Shown here: in pieces, positions 9,643 through 22,260 of the stretch
Position numbering within the stretch: the first letter of the stretch is position 1
How the letters are laid out: each line of letters opens with the position of its first letter
DNA from: Clitopilus passeckerianus
Lineage: Eukaryota; Basidiomycota; Agaricomycetes; Agaricales; Entolomataceae
Direction: 5' to 3'
DNA: 64,000 nt
NCBI GenBank assembly: GCA_944990035.1
Contig: CALYLX010000071.1
Coordinates: 405,209 to 469,208, forward strand
Notes under the pieces: model-generated
Database searches by the model: none
Seen by the model: the letters and a program-made list of their open reading frames with translations, nothing else
What the model was told of the DNA's origin: nothing
Program-made: the position numbers and the translations under genes

Positions 9643-11508
9643 CTAGAAGCCCAGCATAGTGTGGAGCACTAGCAGGGCTCCCAGCAAGCCGACAGCAAAG
9701 TCAGCACGAAGAGAAACAGCTCCATTGTCCTTGTTCTTCCCATTGCTTCCGCCTTTTGTAGTGTTGGAACCGGCCTTGGTGTTAGTGTTGGAGGAAGCGA
9801 TTGCCTGGCTCTCCTTCTCACCGCCTGCCAATGGCTGGTCCCATAGGAAGTAAGCTTCCTCGGCGTAGTTCGAGCCTGGGATACCGTTAGCGAGGAAAGT
9901 GGAGTATTTCTTGTCAGTGTCGCCGTAGATTGCGCCAACAGCAGCGACTGAAGGATATAGTTCAGCGGTGTACGTTGCTTCCTTGCTGGTCGCTGCGTTC
10001 AGAGTCATGGCGAAGTCGAGGGCGGTCTTGATGGTAGATCCCGCATTTGTGGTCTTGTTCCAGACGGTCTTGTCGCCGGCATAAGCCTGGATACGAGCAT
10101 TGACCTAGAGAAATGATGAGTAGGTGGTTAGGTATAGAGTGCTGACAAGCTTACGATCATTGCAGCAAGGTTGTACGCATGGTAGTGATAAGGGCGGGTT
10201 CGGGCAGCTTCAAGGGGCTAGAGTCAAAATAGAGTCAACGACGACGCGTCTAAGTTTAGATTGAAGGGAGCGAACCTGTTCGCCATTAGCCTCAATTTGG
10301 GATTTGTATTGCGCATTGAAGTACGTGTTGGTCACATTCAGGGCACCAGCAGTGTCGTCAACAAGGAGCTTTAAAGCAGCGACCTGGTTGTACCAGAAAC
10401 TTCCGTGGTTGCTACAACAGAAATTCAGTTCGATCCAATGCGTAGAGAACATGTGAGACGAACTTCGTAGCAGCGGCTTCCTCCAAGGAAATGTTCGCGG
10501 TCTCCAACCACTGAATGTATTCCCTCGTCCAGGCAGTCATCTGGCCATCGATGTCTGTGGTCCAGTCCGTGCATTCCTTCTTGCGGAAGATGAGAATACC
10601 GGTGGTAATCTTCGCCATCCCTTTCAGGTCACTGATCAGGAATGAATCAATGCTCTAGTTGCGGAAATTTCTACAGTAATCTACTCACAGAATGCCGGTA
10701 TGTGTTCCGCTCTGACCAGTAGGACCTCGGTTCATCTGCGCGTAGTTGAGGTTCGGGTTCATCTTAGTATCTGCGTCAAGGAACCAGGCCTTGACGTATT
10801 TCACTATGGAAAACCTGGATCAGCAATGTCAAAGGTATGGTCAGAGAGACACGCTTACCTGCACTTTGGGAGTACCTGTTTGAAGAATTACCGGTGAGGG
10901 CAAACGCAAGCGAATTGTAGAAGACAGCGTCGGAGAGGGATTGGAAGTTTCCAACGTCGTTGACGGCTCGTCCATCTGGATTGAACTGACCATCCCGTGA
11001 AACGTAGTTGCATTCTTTCCAAACTGTTCTCAACGGAAATTGTTAAGGGAGGCTCCAAAGCGAAGTAATGGCAATCCAAACCTTGCTCAGGCGTGAGTTC
11101 GGTAGTGTTCTTCACGTTGGAACAATCGGGCCACCAGCTGAACAATGTGTTGAGTTGGGAGAGACATGGGTGGTCGAAAGGGGAGAAACGTACTATGGAG
11201 CCCAGCTCATATAATCATGCTGATCTCCAGAGGGTGCGACGTAGGGCTTCTGGGTAACGGCTGCGAGATAGTCAATCTTGCAAGCTCCTGGATAAGGCTC
11301 AAGAAGACAACTTACACCATGGTCCACCAACCAACGAAGAATCAGCCCACTCAAAGATCGTAGCCTGCGAGGCCAGTGTGTTATTGGGAAAGTTCCCCGC
11401 AACGATGTAGTCGGGATCAACGAATTCGTTGGCATAACTCGTGAGAGCGCGCGCCTGCAGAGCAGCAAGCAAAAAGGAGGTTAGGAGAGTAAAGATTGTA
11501 GACCGCAT
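9643..11508 (-). CDS. Secreted alginate-lyase-family (PF05426-type) protein, probably GPI-anchored
   Basis: About 470 residues in nine exons. A signal peptide opens it (MRSTIFTLLTSFLLAALQARA). Spliced landmarks in order: GGPW/SVTQKPYVAPSGDQHDYM then SWAPY/WWPDCSN; RDGQFNPDGRAVNDVGNFQ; MNPNLNYAQMNRGP and GTHTGIL; DLKGMAKITTG; NHGSFWYNQVAALK; IEANGEQ/PLEAARTRPYHYHAYNL; ELYPSVAAVGAIYGD; YAEEAYFLWDQ. The NHGSFWY and RTRPYHY motifs belong to the (alpha/alpha)-toroid alginate/polysaccharide lyase fold. The true substrate in land fungi is unknown. The C-terminus is Ser/Thr/Asn/Gly-rich and ends in a hydrophobic stretch (FAVGLLGALLVLHTMLGF), which looks like a GPI-attachment signal, so the enzyme may stay on the cell surface. 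Each intron was placed by consensus borders and protein continuity. Confidence 0.85.
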
Positions 11509-12143
11509 TGTAGCCCGGTGCTGGCTGGGGTGATAGTTGGGTTAGCTGGTGAGCTTGAAGGTGGCGACCACGGGGGGTCTTGTGGTTATTTTTGATGCAC
11601 AACGTTTTCATGGCGGTCCTTTATGCCCGGTCTTCATGACCGAGTGAAGGGGTGTGCCTTAACCCTTGGCCAGGCCCACTTTGTCCGAGCCAACTGATTG
11701 CCTCGCTGCCGAATTCGGCAGGATGCTTCGAGGAATGACTTGGGCGCTAGATGCATACTGGGCACGGGCTGGGGAGGTCGACTTCGAGTCAAACTTTCTG
11801 TAGCGTGGCGCATTCCCTGAGACGAACCTTCTTCCTGTCTGGTCCCCCAGTAAAGGAGAAGAGGCTTCTAATGACGCGTCGTGATCACCCTTTGAATTTC
11901 AGAGGCGACGGCGGATCATTAATCATTGCTGACATAACCCGCCGAAGTTAGGGTTTGACGCTACTCGAGCGCTTGAGCCCCTGTTGTTGGTTTGGTTACA
12001 GTTGATATCGACAAGATACTTACGGTCTCGCGCATGAAGACATTACGCCATTATCACAGTGTATAACAAAGGTCTATCCACTAAACTCCGATGTCCTTTA
12101 TGCACGTCGAAGCCACCAACTACCAATAATAATCCAACGTCCA
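11509..12143. other. Intergenic region
   Basis: Upstream side of the alginate-lyase-family gene and 3' side of the GH5 gene. No coding sequence or RNA gene recognised. Confidence 0.4.
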
Positions 12144-15108
12144 TTAGGTATCAAAGTAAATGGCTGACAAGAAAATCAGCAAAATGACAAGGTTAATGGC
12201 CAAGAAGACCAGTGCTGGTTTCTTGATATCCGTCCAAGAGTCATTGAGGTCGAATGTAGGCTCCAAGGGAGGGTACAAGGAAACTTGGATTCGATGTACC
12301 TTCCCAGGTGTGTTCTTCGTAACAACGAAGAGAGTTTGCCGACTTTCGTCGTAAACGGGCTCCTCGCCGTCTTCGAGACCGTCCACAATAACCTTTCTTC
12401 CCTTGGTGATCATCGAGGGCAAGAAAATCTCGGTCTCGCGCGCACGAAGAGGTGACGACGCTGAGCCGTCTGGGGTCTCTTGGCTTTCGCCTGGGCTTGC
12501 CCACTCGAATGTGAAAGCACCTGTGTTCATCTCGTAGTCGAAACGAAGAGGGATACCCGCAGTCTTGGCAGGGTATGGACGAACAACGGCGGGTAAGATT
12601 CTTCCGCCTTGATCTAGTGAAGGCGCATCTTGGTCATAGCAGGAGAGCGGGGAGGATGGGGCGCGAGATCGACCGAACCAGGAGAAATTCTCGCCGTTCC
12701 AGTCATCGCCGAACTGATCGCTGTTGTGGGGGTTGTAATTCCATAACCTGAATGGCACCATGAGGCTAAGATCTGGAGGGAGCAGAGAGTGCGTACGTGA
12801 AGCCAAGGAGCGACCTTTCCAATCCGGTGACCATGGCATCCATCATGCGGGCCTGCATGGTGAAGTCGCCATCCTTGAAAGCCACCCTTTCGCTAGAAAC
12901 ACTGTCGTTAGCCGAGATGTATGACGAAACCTAGACGTTCACCTACTTCATGTCCATTGGGATACCACATTCACCGATAATTACAGGCTTTTCACCAAGG
13001 GACGAATAGGCATGCTCAGCGAGGTTCTTGAGCTGAAGGCTAAAGTTTTCTCTGGCCCCCTTCTGACCCCAGTAGATGCATTTGAGTGGGAATGTGCCCT
13101 AGAGCAGAAAATATAAACCCCAGGACAACGGGAAGAATAAATGCGGCTAACTCTTGACAAAGATTGGACGTTCACAGTGAAGTTTCCGAAAGCTTTGCGG
13201 AATAGCGCGTTGAGGTCATACCAGTGAGGCGCATACACCATGTTCGGCACCTGATTCTCTGGCGTCCACGATTTAGGGCAGAACTGGAGCGATGATTAGT
13301 CTAAGAGGCATAGATGAGGTAACACCTAGCAGACGGACCTCGTTGGGTATAGCTTCCACAAAGATGATTTTGTCTGGTGATGACAGATTCCGCACTCGCT
13401 CCGTCCACTGCTTGAGGAATGGGTAGTAAAAGTCGGTATACCAGTCGATCTGCATACACGTTAGATTCTACCTCTCCGCAGATGAATTCTGAATTTACTT
13501 TCTTTCCAGTCGCAGGGTGGTTGATGAAGTAGTTCTCCCGAAGAACCACCCCTGTATCCTTGATCTTATCCCAGCCCCAGACATTATGCATCTCCCAGAT
13601 GCATTTTCCATTGGACGGTCCGTCCTCGCGCCAAACTTTACGGCCACCAGGGTTGAGGAGGATGCTCCCAGTTTTGCGGGTGGGCATGGGGAAAGAACGA
13701 GAATAGAATGGCACTTCCGTTGGATGGCCTGCACCCAGAAGGAAAGACTGGAACGCGCTCGCTGTTATAAAAGGTGAGCTCCAGTGGTAACGTAAGTGGG
13801 TGTATGCTGCTCACGCATGTGCGATAAATGAAGGTCGGTGTTGTAATCAAATGAGTGAAGAGATTGGATGTCTACATAGCCTCTATGCGGTTCGTTCATC
13901 ATCTGGCAATTCATTTAGTCGAAAGTCCAGCAAGTCAGGCCGCAACCAAAACACACCTCGAAGCCAATTACGCCGTCTAGGTCTCCAAGTGTCTTGATCA
14001 ACACGTCGGTCATTCTAAGGTAGGTATTTTGCAAGAAATCTTGGATAGGAATATCGTTTCCATGCTGGTCTTTGACCTTGAGCAAAGGAGCATAAGCATT
14101 TCCGGCCCAAAACAAGGTTCTACATGGCGGTGAGCATGAGGGAAAGAAAGTGCAAAAGAAATATAAAGTACGCCATGGTAGCAGCAGCGAGCTTTTGGTA
14201 GCCACAAGGCCAGATTCCTCGTTCATCGTATGTATGTCCACCACCTTTGACCCCAACCAACCACGCTGCACCAGTTTCTTCCAGAGCGTAGAGGTCAAAG
14301 CCAGCTAATTCCAGAGTCCACGCCGGGGCTCCTGAACCGCCGGAATAGCGGGACCAGACATCCTGGTGAATGGAGACGAACGCAGAAAGCCCGTATTGGG
14401 GGACCATAGACAAGAGCTTCCGTAGGTATTCAAGGTATTCCTTGTCATATATGCCACTGTTAACTCGTTAGGACCTGCTATGGGAACATTTAGGATTAAA
14501 CTCACGGCCCGGCGTGTTCCACGGCTTCCCACGTAACGAGAAAGCGCACTGAAAGAAGATGTAAGCAGGCAGGCTAGAAACAAAGCCGCGTATACTGTAG
14601 CTACATACCAAAAGTCAAACCCCATCGTCTCAACCGCGAGAAATGCTCATGGGCTTCTTCCAGAGGGAAGGGCCGACCAACAAAGGTCACAGCTTCGGGA
14701 TTTGCGGGGAATTCACTATGGTCATCTTTCACTGGGCTTCGAGAGGCTATCGTAAGCTCCAATCCATGCTCACGAAAAAAGAGGTGAAACGTACGACTTG
14801 GTGCACCCAGAGAGATTGACACCCCTTAAGCTGCATACACGTCCATACTGGTCTACAAAGTAACGACCATTGAGACTTATCGAGCCTCCAGTTGCTTCTC
14901 GAGACCAGTCGTGTGCGAACGACTTCTTTGAGGCAGTTCCCGGCTTGTATGAGCTTAATATTGAAGGGTGGACCTTTGAAGCAGTGTCGGAGTGTTCCTC
15001 CTCTTTCGGTATCGACGGCTTAGCGTCGTCGTGGCTCATTTGCGCGGTTTCTGCTGCCTTTCCACCAACGAGAATGAACGAACCGTCAAGGTCGTTACCA
15101 CCAGCCAT
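12144..15108 (-). CDS. GH5 glycosidase, steryl-beta-glucosidase / glucocerebrosidase (EGCrP2-like) type
   Basis: Likely hydrolyses glucosides of membrane lipids (ergosteryl glucoside or glucosylceramide), as characterised fungal EGCrP2/Egh1-type enzymes do. Estimated 720-760 residues with many short introns. Landmarks: ISLNGRYFVDQYGRVCSLRG, NLSGCTKS/PVKDDHSEFPANP, FVGRPFPLEEAHEHFSRLRR, VSIHQDVWSRYSGGSGAP, FWAGNAYAPLL, GVIGFE/MMNEPHRGYVDIQ (acid/base Glu in NEP, rebuilt across an intron), CIWEMHNVWGWD, KIIFVEAIPNE, MVYAPHWYDLNALF and VIIGECGIPMDMN (nucleophile Glu). There is no signal peptide: the N-terminus is hydrophilic and Ser-rich (MAGGNDLDGSFILVGG). The C-terminus ends in a hydrophobic helix (LVFLAINLVILLIFLSAIYF), consistent with tail anchoring to an internal membrane. 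The exact choice of lipid glucoside is inference. Confidence 0.85.
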
Positions 15109-17749
15109 GGAAGGGTATACTGAACGCTTTTGAGCGCGTCAAAGTCGTTTGGGCCTGGTTCGCGTTGAGCGACTAAAAAGGCAATACTTTCCCATCTGAA
15201 TCACTAACAGCGACGATGATGCTCAGCCGCAGCGTACGTAGTGCCAGATGTAGCCTTGGACGCCACCGTCATACAGCAAATCGGATAGAACTCATTCATT
15301 GAGCGCCCGACACCAATCCCGGATGGGATGTTGATATTGCAGTATTTGTCACCGAGCCTCGAGGAACTTTGTATGACATCCCATGCCACCTCAGCGTGCT
15401 TGCAGCCGCACCTGACGGAACGTTACATCCCCTGCCCTGCGGAGTAGTACTGGCAAGTGGATGGTACTCTCATGGAACTTTCTTCCTGCTCATTTGTGTC
15501 ATTTCTCATGCAATGCTCTCCTATGAGCCTAGTCTGCGTCCAAGAAATTGTAAATCAATCTTACGACGCTAGCACCCCGTACAATCAATCTAAGTCCTGG
15601 TAAACGCATAGGATCTCTTGGCTGCGCTCCGGCTCCGGAGTCTCACACACAGTCCCTCTTGGTATCCATACCGAAGAGAAAGCCCAAAACGACACGACTA
15701 TCGCTCAAACCCTAACAAAGACGTCGATCCTTGTGGACACTAATGTGTTATTGGTGGGGTTATCAATCTAATCGGTTATCGCGACCTTCTCCCTCACAGA
15801 ATTGTTCGTTTTCGTTGGAAGGCTAATATTATCCGGCGGATACACGCGAGTTCCAGCTTCTTTTCTATGATCATCGTATCCCTGATCGACCTCAGTTCGA
15901 CAGTCCCCGAGGTTGCGGCCTTTAATGAGTCAACCGAGGTCGTGGATCCTTACTTCCTTTATGACAGACACGGATCTAGCATAAGGGAGCCCCAGACAAG
16001 GTTCATCTAATAACGCTTGTAATCCACACCCCCTCGTGTGCTGCGCTCTTGAACCGTGTGACGCTGACACGCCAAGTAGTGGGACATTTTCATATGTACC
16101 GGTTTTTTGTTTCGCCGTTTCTCCATGATATTAATCGTTTCCTGATGGAAGACAAATACCAGAAGCCATGCAGTTCATGCACCTCACTGCTAGCAATCGT
16201 TGATGATCTTTCTGTTAAGCTACTTCATTCAATTCGACTCTAGGTATGACCACTGAATATCAGGCAGCTGATGATCTGATTCGATCATATTCGAGACTCT
16301 ACATTGTTCAAATCATAAACTGATTGCTCTCGACAACTCTGGTATTCAGTAAACCCAAATCGGAGACGGCAAAGGTCCAAGAGAGCTCGATATTGACCCC
16401 GAGGGCAGTGTAAGCCTGTCTTATGCACACATAATTCTCTTGCATTATCGAACATGTTTTCAGAACACTGGGGATCTCATGGCTTTGCCCTCGCATACAA
16501 GACGCCCCCTTTTGCAGGAGCGAAATGTGCCCTGGGACCTTGGTGAAAAACTGGACGTCTTTATTATTTGAAATGGAGCCAGCAGCATACGTATCTTTCT
16601 CATGAAGGTCGTCTGCCTATTATCCTGCCTCTACATGGCCTGGCCTTTACATTCTTCCTTTGATGTCATGTTCCTGATAAATGATTCAACCGTTCACACC
16701 GCGGAAATGCTCAATCAGTGAACCTGCGTAGTCGAGATGACGATGGACTTGGTACAACATCCATTCCCACCTACGGAGGAACCAACTCCTTTAGATAGGC
16801 TCAAATGACCTGGATGCAGACTATCTTTCACTGGCCGTATGACGGAGGTTTTAAGGCAGGATCATCTGCTTGACAATAATCTCATACCCCACTACGCGGT
16901 TGGACATAGAGCTCTAGAATCAAGCAGGGGTCCGCTATATGCCAATGTCAAGTCAAAATTCCTACCGAACGGATCGCAATTTTTGCAGGCACCAAGTAGG
17001 CGTCAAAGAACTGAAATTTCCCGTAGATTCGGCCATCAAATCTGCATCTAACCCAAGGGGGTTATGAAAGTACGCAGCAGTATCGTGAACTTTCATGCTG
17101 TAAGAGTAGGACTCCATAATGACATTGACAGATAATGGCTCTGGCAGAGGTGTATGGAGTGCATTGTCGACAAATAAAGCAATCGGCCAATTCCGGGGAA
17201 ACCCCGATTAGCCTCACGACCTCCTCACGACAAATAAGGCCAAATGGAAAGAACCAAATCCAGAGCACTTCAAGTTCATCGAAGGCAGGTTTACCTTGTG
17301 CGTACCTGCCGCGAGGTAGTATTGACAGGCCATCTCGTCACTGCAAACGGTTTACTTAGACAGCGTACAATGCGGCTATCATGTTTTCTAAGAACAATTC
17401 AGGTATTCCTCTTGATCATCTGTCCATTGAGCTGATCTTAGTCCGAGCACACTCTGAATAGGCACCTCAGGCGCGTGAACGGCAGTTTTCCAGAACATGT
17501 TATAACTGCGAGACAATAGAGCCCACTGTCTGCACGGGCATCATCAGACCATCGGACTCAATAATGATGCTTCCATAGCCGGTCATGGAGTTGCACGTTT
17601 TTGAAAGCCTACCTTTCTCCCGCTACCGATAATGGGACTTCGGGAGCCGCAAGAAATCTACAGATCTGAAAGGCTATAACGCCAGTATTGCTTAAAAAGG
17701 AACGTAATGCTATAACTTCAGAATCTTCTTCCACCCAGGCTCGCCCCAT
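15109..17749. other. Gene-poor stretch of 2.6 kb
   Basis: No gene recognised. A 61-codon minus-strand frame at 15204-15389 (MAWDVIQSSSRLGDKY...) lacks family motifs and is not accepted. Short plus frames near 16.0 and 17.1 kb have no protein-like signal. The 3' end carries the promoter of the first carboxylesterase. A decayed transposon cannot be excluded by eye. Confidence 0.45.
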
Positions 17750-20053
17750 ATGATCGAATGGTTCTCCATGATATCCAATGCAATTCTAGGGGCATTGCTT
17801 GCCGCCAGAGCTTCCACTGCGCCTGAGATCCGGCTAGGAAGAACCCTTGTCGTTGGTGCGGAGCTACCTCAGTTGGATGTCGAGTTCTTTGGAGGTAAAC
17901 CCAACTTTTCGCTCGTGAAGTTTGGGCATCTGAGTGAATGTTCTTCAGGTATTCCATATGCTGAGCCACCACTGGGGAGCCTACGTCTGCGACCACCGGT
18001 TTTGATGACTAGACTTGCCTCGGAAACATTTGACGCAAGTAAATTTGGAAGCTCGTGTCTGCAGCCGTCGCACACGCCCCCTGACACAGTACGTCAAGGT
18101 GACCCTGCACGCACCTTTCACCCTCCTGATCATGTCTCTGTTTCTCTTTCGCCAGGGTGCCATAGTGCCAGAAAACATGTCTGAAGACTGCTTGTCGATC
18201 AATGTCTTCCGTCCAGCTGGTGTTACGCGGAATGCCTCGCTCCCAGTTCTGTTTTGGACGTGCGTCGGATCCTTGTGATAATCGTTCATCATGTTCAATT
18301 TTTACAGGTATGGTGGTGGGTTCTTTTGGGGTGGATCCGAAAAATATGACGGAAGCTCCATTGTTGCCCATAGTGTGGCCCGTGTATGTGGTTTCACGGT
18401 TTGCGTTGACCGATGCTGACGAGTTGGAGGCTTGTAGGGTACCCCTGTGATCTATGTCAGCTTCAACTATCGATTGGGCCCATTGGGGTTCCCGCAGGGC
18501 CAGGAAGGTACGCGACGTGAGCCCTTGCAAGTACTTCGGCTAAATTTGGAGTAGCATACGACAAAGGGCTGCTTAACCTGGGCATGAAGGATCAGCTAGC
18601 GGCTATACAGTGGGTCCACCAAAACATCGGATTCTTCGGTGGAGATAAACAAAAGGTGATTCATTCTGGAATTTTTCATCGGGATGCCTGCTGAAAATGA
18701 GCTAGGTTACGATGTTTGGACAGAGCGCGGGTGCTGTCATGACCGCCATCCACTTCTTGAACCCTGAGATCGAGAAGTATGCCAGGGCTGCAGTATGTTC
18801 TTCTGAGACCTGGACTCTGTTCTAGGGGTTGACCCCCCATGTAGATCTTCCAGTCTGGCTCAGCTGCAACTCCTCCACCTACGACAGCAGTAAGCCGGGA
18901 AGGGAGATGGCAGGATTTCGTTCAGGCTGTCCCGAGTTGCCGCACAGTGTCCAAGACCGGCAATACGTTTGACTGTCTTAGGAGAGCAAATTCTGGAGAC
19001 GTTTCTGATGCCCTTCAAGCAGTTCTCAGCAATCAGCCAGAGTTCCATTCCTACCGAATAACTCTTGACGGTCCCGGCGGTTTCCTGCCAGAATCACCAT
19101 CAAACTTCTATGCTCGGGGAGAATTTTCTCGCTTACCCTTCATTGCCGGCACGGTCCTCGATGAGGGTGAGTTCATTTCTATTGTCTTTCTTAAGGCGAT
19201 ATCTGATGGTCTCGATAGGCACAATTTTCTTTCCGCGGACAATTGCTTCTGAGGATTTGGTCCGTACCTGGCTGACTGCTAACTTCACTCCATCAACTGT
19301 CCAACCATCCGTACTCGAGGAGCGCGCCGAAGAACTTCTCAAGCTCTACCCCAATGAAACTAGCTTGGGATCACCCTTTGGCACTGGTAACGAGACTTAC
19401 GGGATGAACCCTTCCTGGAAAAAAGCCTCGGCAATCTGTAAGTATAACGCTTTTCGTCTCGGGATTGGTGCTCATGCTTCTATAGATGGCGACATATTCT
19501 TCCAGTCTCTCAGGCGACAATGGATCCAGACAGCTTCGAACGCTGGTGTAAAGACTTTCGGCTACCTCTTCACAGAACCACAGCCCGAGACAGAGGCATT
19601 GGGCCTTGGAGGTGAGATCTCTTCGGTTAATCGCACTTGCACCTTCGCTAAGCTTGGCGGTGTCTAGTTCATCACTCATCCGAGCTCTCATATGTATATG
19701 GTTCGACCGCGAAGGGGGCCTCAGGGAAGCTTCTCAGCGAAACGATGATGGACTACTGGGTATCATTTGCAGTAAATCTGGATCCGAACGATAGCAACGG
19801 AGCGCCACGTACGTATCTTCATTGGAAGATCATGCAGGCGCTAACGCAGTTTTTATACTATAGGTCCCAAGTGGGATCAGTATACCACCCAAAATCCAGT
19901 AAGTCCCAAACAGGCACCTCGTAGGGGACTCATCCTCACGCTTTGTAGGTCTTGATGCAGCTGAATGGAGAGAATTTGACTTCCATCCCGGACACGTACC
20001 GAGCTGAACAGATTGACTTCATCAACGCGTCCCCACTGGTTTTCTCGCACTAG
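17750..20053 (+). CDS. Secreted type-B carboxylesterase/lipase, copy 1
   Basis: Alpha/beta-hydrolase ester hydrolase of the cholinesterase-like family, probably secreted. Two candidate starts, 17750 and 17768; the second gives the cleaner signal peptide (MISNAILGALLAARASTA). About ten short introns. Spliced landmarks: GIPYAEPPLGSLRLRPPV, ENMSEDCLSINVFRPAG, YGGGFFWGGSEKYDGSSI (oxyanion region), GTPVIYVSFNYRLGPLGFP, DQLAAIQWVHQNIGFFGGD, the nucleophile elbow VTMFGQSAGAVM, IAGTVLDEG (acid Glu) and VHHSSELSYVYG (His). The elbow reads GQSAG where most type-B esterases, and the neighbouring copy, have GESAG. Ends VLMQLNGENLTS...PLVFSH and TAG at 20051. I checked the 3' exons for stops: GLG joins to VHHSSEL in frame across the intron, so the copy looks intact. 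Confidence 0.82.
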
Positions 20054-22260
20054 AAAAATGCTTTTCGCTTTATTATCACGACAATGACACGACTCTTTAT
20101 GCACCCACTGATTAGAGGCCTCTACTTGCCACTATTTATTGCCTTCGTATGCATAGATAATTCTTTCGTTCTGTATTTCATCACTTGGGCATTTCGACGT
20201 TCCCGAGGCTTTAAGGATAGATGACACCTTGTGACTTGCTGGTGTTTGAATTTTAATCCCTTTCTCCGAATTGCAGGTTCCTTGAGATGACCAGCGGGTG
20301 TCGTTTCGACAGTTACAACTTTGGTATGAGTGACGTGCTGTGGTCACATTGGAGCTAGCCGGCTCAGATGCTTTTGCCTCGGCTACGATACTACTGCTAC
20401 CCTAGTTAGCTGCTTTGTTCTCGGCCTTCACTGAATACCAAGGTGGTAAAATTAGATTAATCCATACTGATGTACTAACCGACCCCGGAATGCCGTCAAA
20501 GTCCAACCACCCAAGTGCTATAATCGCTCAAAGTCTGCTTCGTGTAAATACCATTTCCAAGCACTGACTCGGGCCCACAGAGAAGATTTGCACTTTAAAT
20601 AACTCTCCAAAATTAGACATTCTGTAGGTGACCAGAACGCTCTATATTTAGCTCTCAAAGAGGACATCCGACTCACCGACTCACCGCACTCGAATGGGTA
20701 CGCACAATACTTATCTGTCTATTCGCTGGTTATTGCCAGTGGTAGAAAAAGTCGCACAACCGTGCGGCCCTTATACTCCATTCTCGGTTCACTACCTCGC
20801 TGGGGAGATAGGCTTCAGTTCCCTGGGTCGGATCGAGTCTCCCAATTTTTGAGCGCAGGTTGCACCCGCAAGACCCACATTGGATTTGCAGATCCTATAA
20901 TCGACACCGCTGCTACCCGGATCTTGTAGAACGCTCCTCGCAGGGCGATATCTGGCAGATCTCTTTGTGAGGTGTGCCGTTATGCACCTCGCTTGTTGGA
21001 AACGGGAATACCTTTGATTGCCTGGAAAGTCGGGAATTTCTGGCTTCGCTCACTCCTAATATGCCAAACGATATTACGGGTTAGTGCTCACAACTTTGTA
21101 CCTATAACTAATGAGCTACACCCTGCTACGAACTTTGCTATTTTGAAGGCAGGATATTGGCGTAGTTCATGGTGTCTTCATTTCCGGAACAGTCTCGACG
21201 AAGGTCACAGTGGGGGCCACCTCAGTTTCGCGGCAATTTCTCGAAAACTCGTAATCAATGGTTTGTCCATGCAGAGATTGAATATTTGGAGGGAATCTTC
21301 TTTTCCGTTCTCCATGATCTCCGTACCGTAGATCCTCCCTGGAGGTTGGTTTCCGTTTGTGGCGCCGTCGATGGAGAGAACCCTCATGAGTTTATCCCGT
21401 CCTTTGCTCCTGACGCTCCGCAAAATGGCATAGCTTCGGCTGTAACGATGAATGCTTTGATTCCTGTCTACTGGGCATCTTTTGCTTGATCGAGGTGGCA
21501 AGGGATCTTCTTCAAGGTCTCGTCAGGACTCAGCTTGCTCGACAGCCGCCAGCTCCAAATGGGAGAAATACACAGCTGATCGTCAGGTACGCCAACAATG
21601 TTCAGCGTGGTGGTCAATGCTTGAAGTTATAATTATATACAGGTGCCTTGGCGGTTGGAATGTCAAATTTATTCCTAACACACTCGGCGGACGAAGTTCC
21701 TTTCATAAACTTAAATCCTGCTGCATTAATCGACCACATCGCTGAATCTTCGTCCCAGTTGCTCCTGGCCGTCTTCACCACTTTTGCCCCACATTGAGGA
21801 CAATCAGATTGACCTCGCAGTTAGGGGCAAAGTTGGTCGTGGTAGGCATGGCGGGGAATCTTCCAATTCCCGAAACCAGCAACTGCAGCCGTGAGAGTCC
21901 GTGCGTGGGAACTTCGTAATCATTCCAAAGCTTCCTTTCGCCGTCGAGGGCGATGACAACAGTGTGAAGCGAAATGGTAATTGTGCGCGGCTTTACTCTC
22001 TTATGCTGTATTGCGACCTTGGCGTCATCATACCCGGAAAACCGCAGCTACGAAATGCTCTCGATTCTCGAAATCTTGATGGTCATGTGGAGTGCAGCGT
22101 GCCATGGTGTTTCGACGGTTTCGTCCTGACTCCCGAACATTTGTCAATTGACCTCACGGTCTCGGGTATCTGCCAGATCAAGTCACCGGGGACAACCAAT
22201 GACGCCTCAGTCAATATATAATTCCTGCGGTCTCAGGAGTGCCCCGCCCCGCTGACCCCA
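20054..22260. other. Intergenic stretch between the two carboxylesterases
   Basis: 2.2 kb with no gene recognised. Overlapping frames on both strands at 21.2-21.5 kb have no motif. The last 50 bases contain a TATA box for the second esterase. Confidence 0.4.
22215..22221 (+). promoter_or_regulatory. TATA box of carboxylesterase copy 2
   Basis: TATATAA about 40 bases upstream of the ATG at 22261, the usual distance for fungal genes with short leaders. Confidence 0.5.

Noticed and set aside
15204..15389. 61-codon minus frame as a small gene
   Set aside because: Readable but no family, no TATA, and no introns where neighbours have many.
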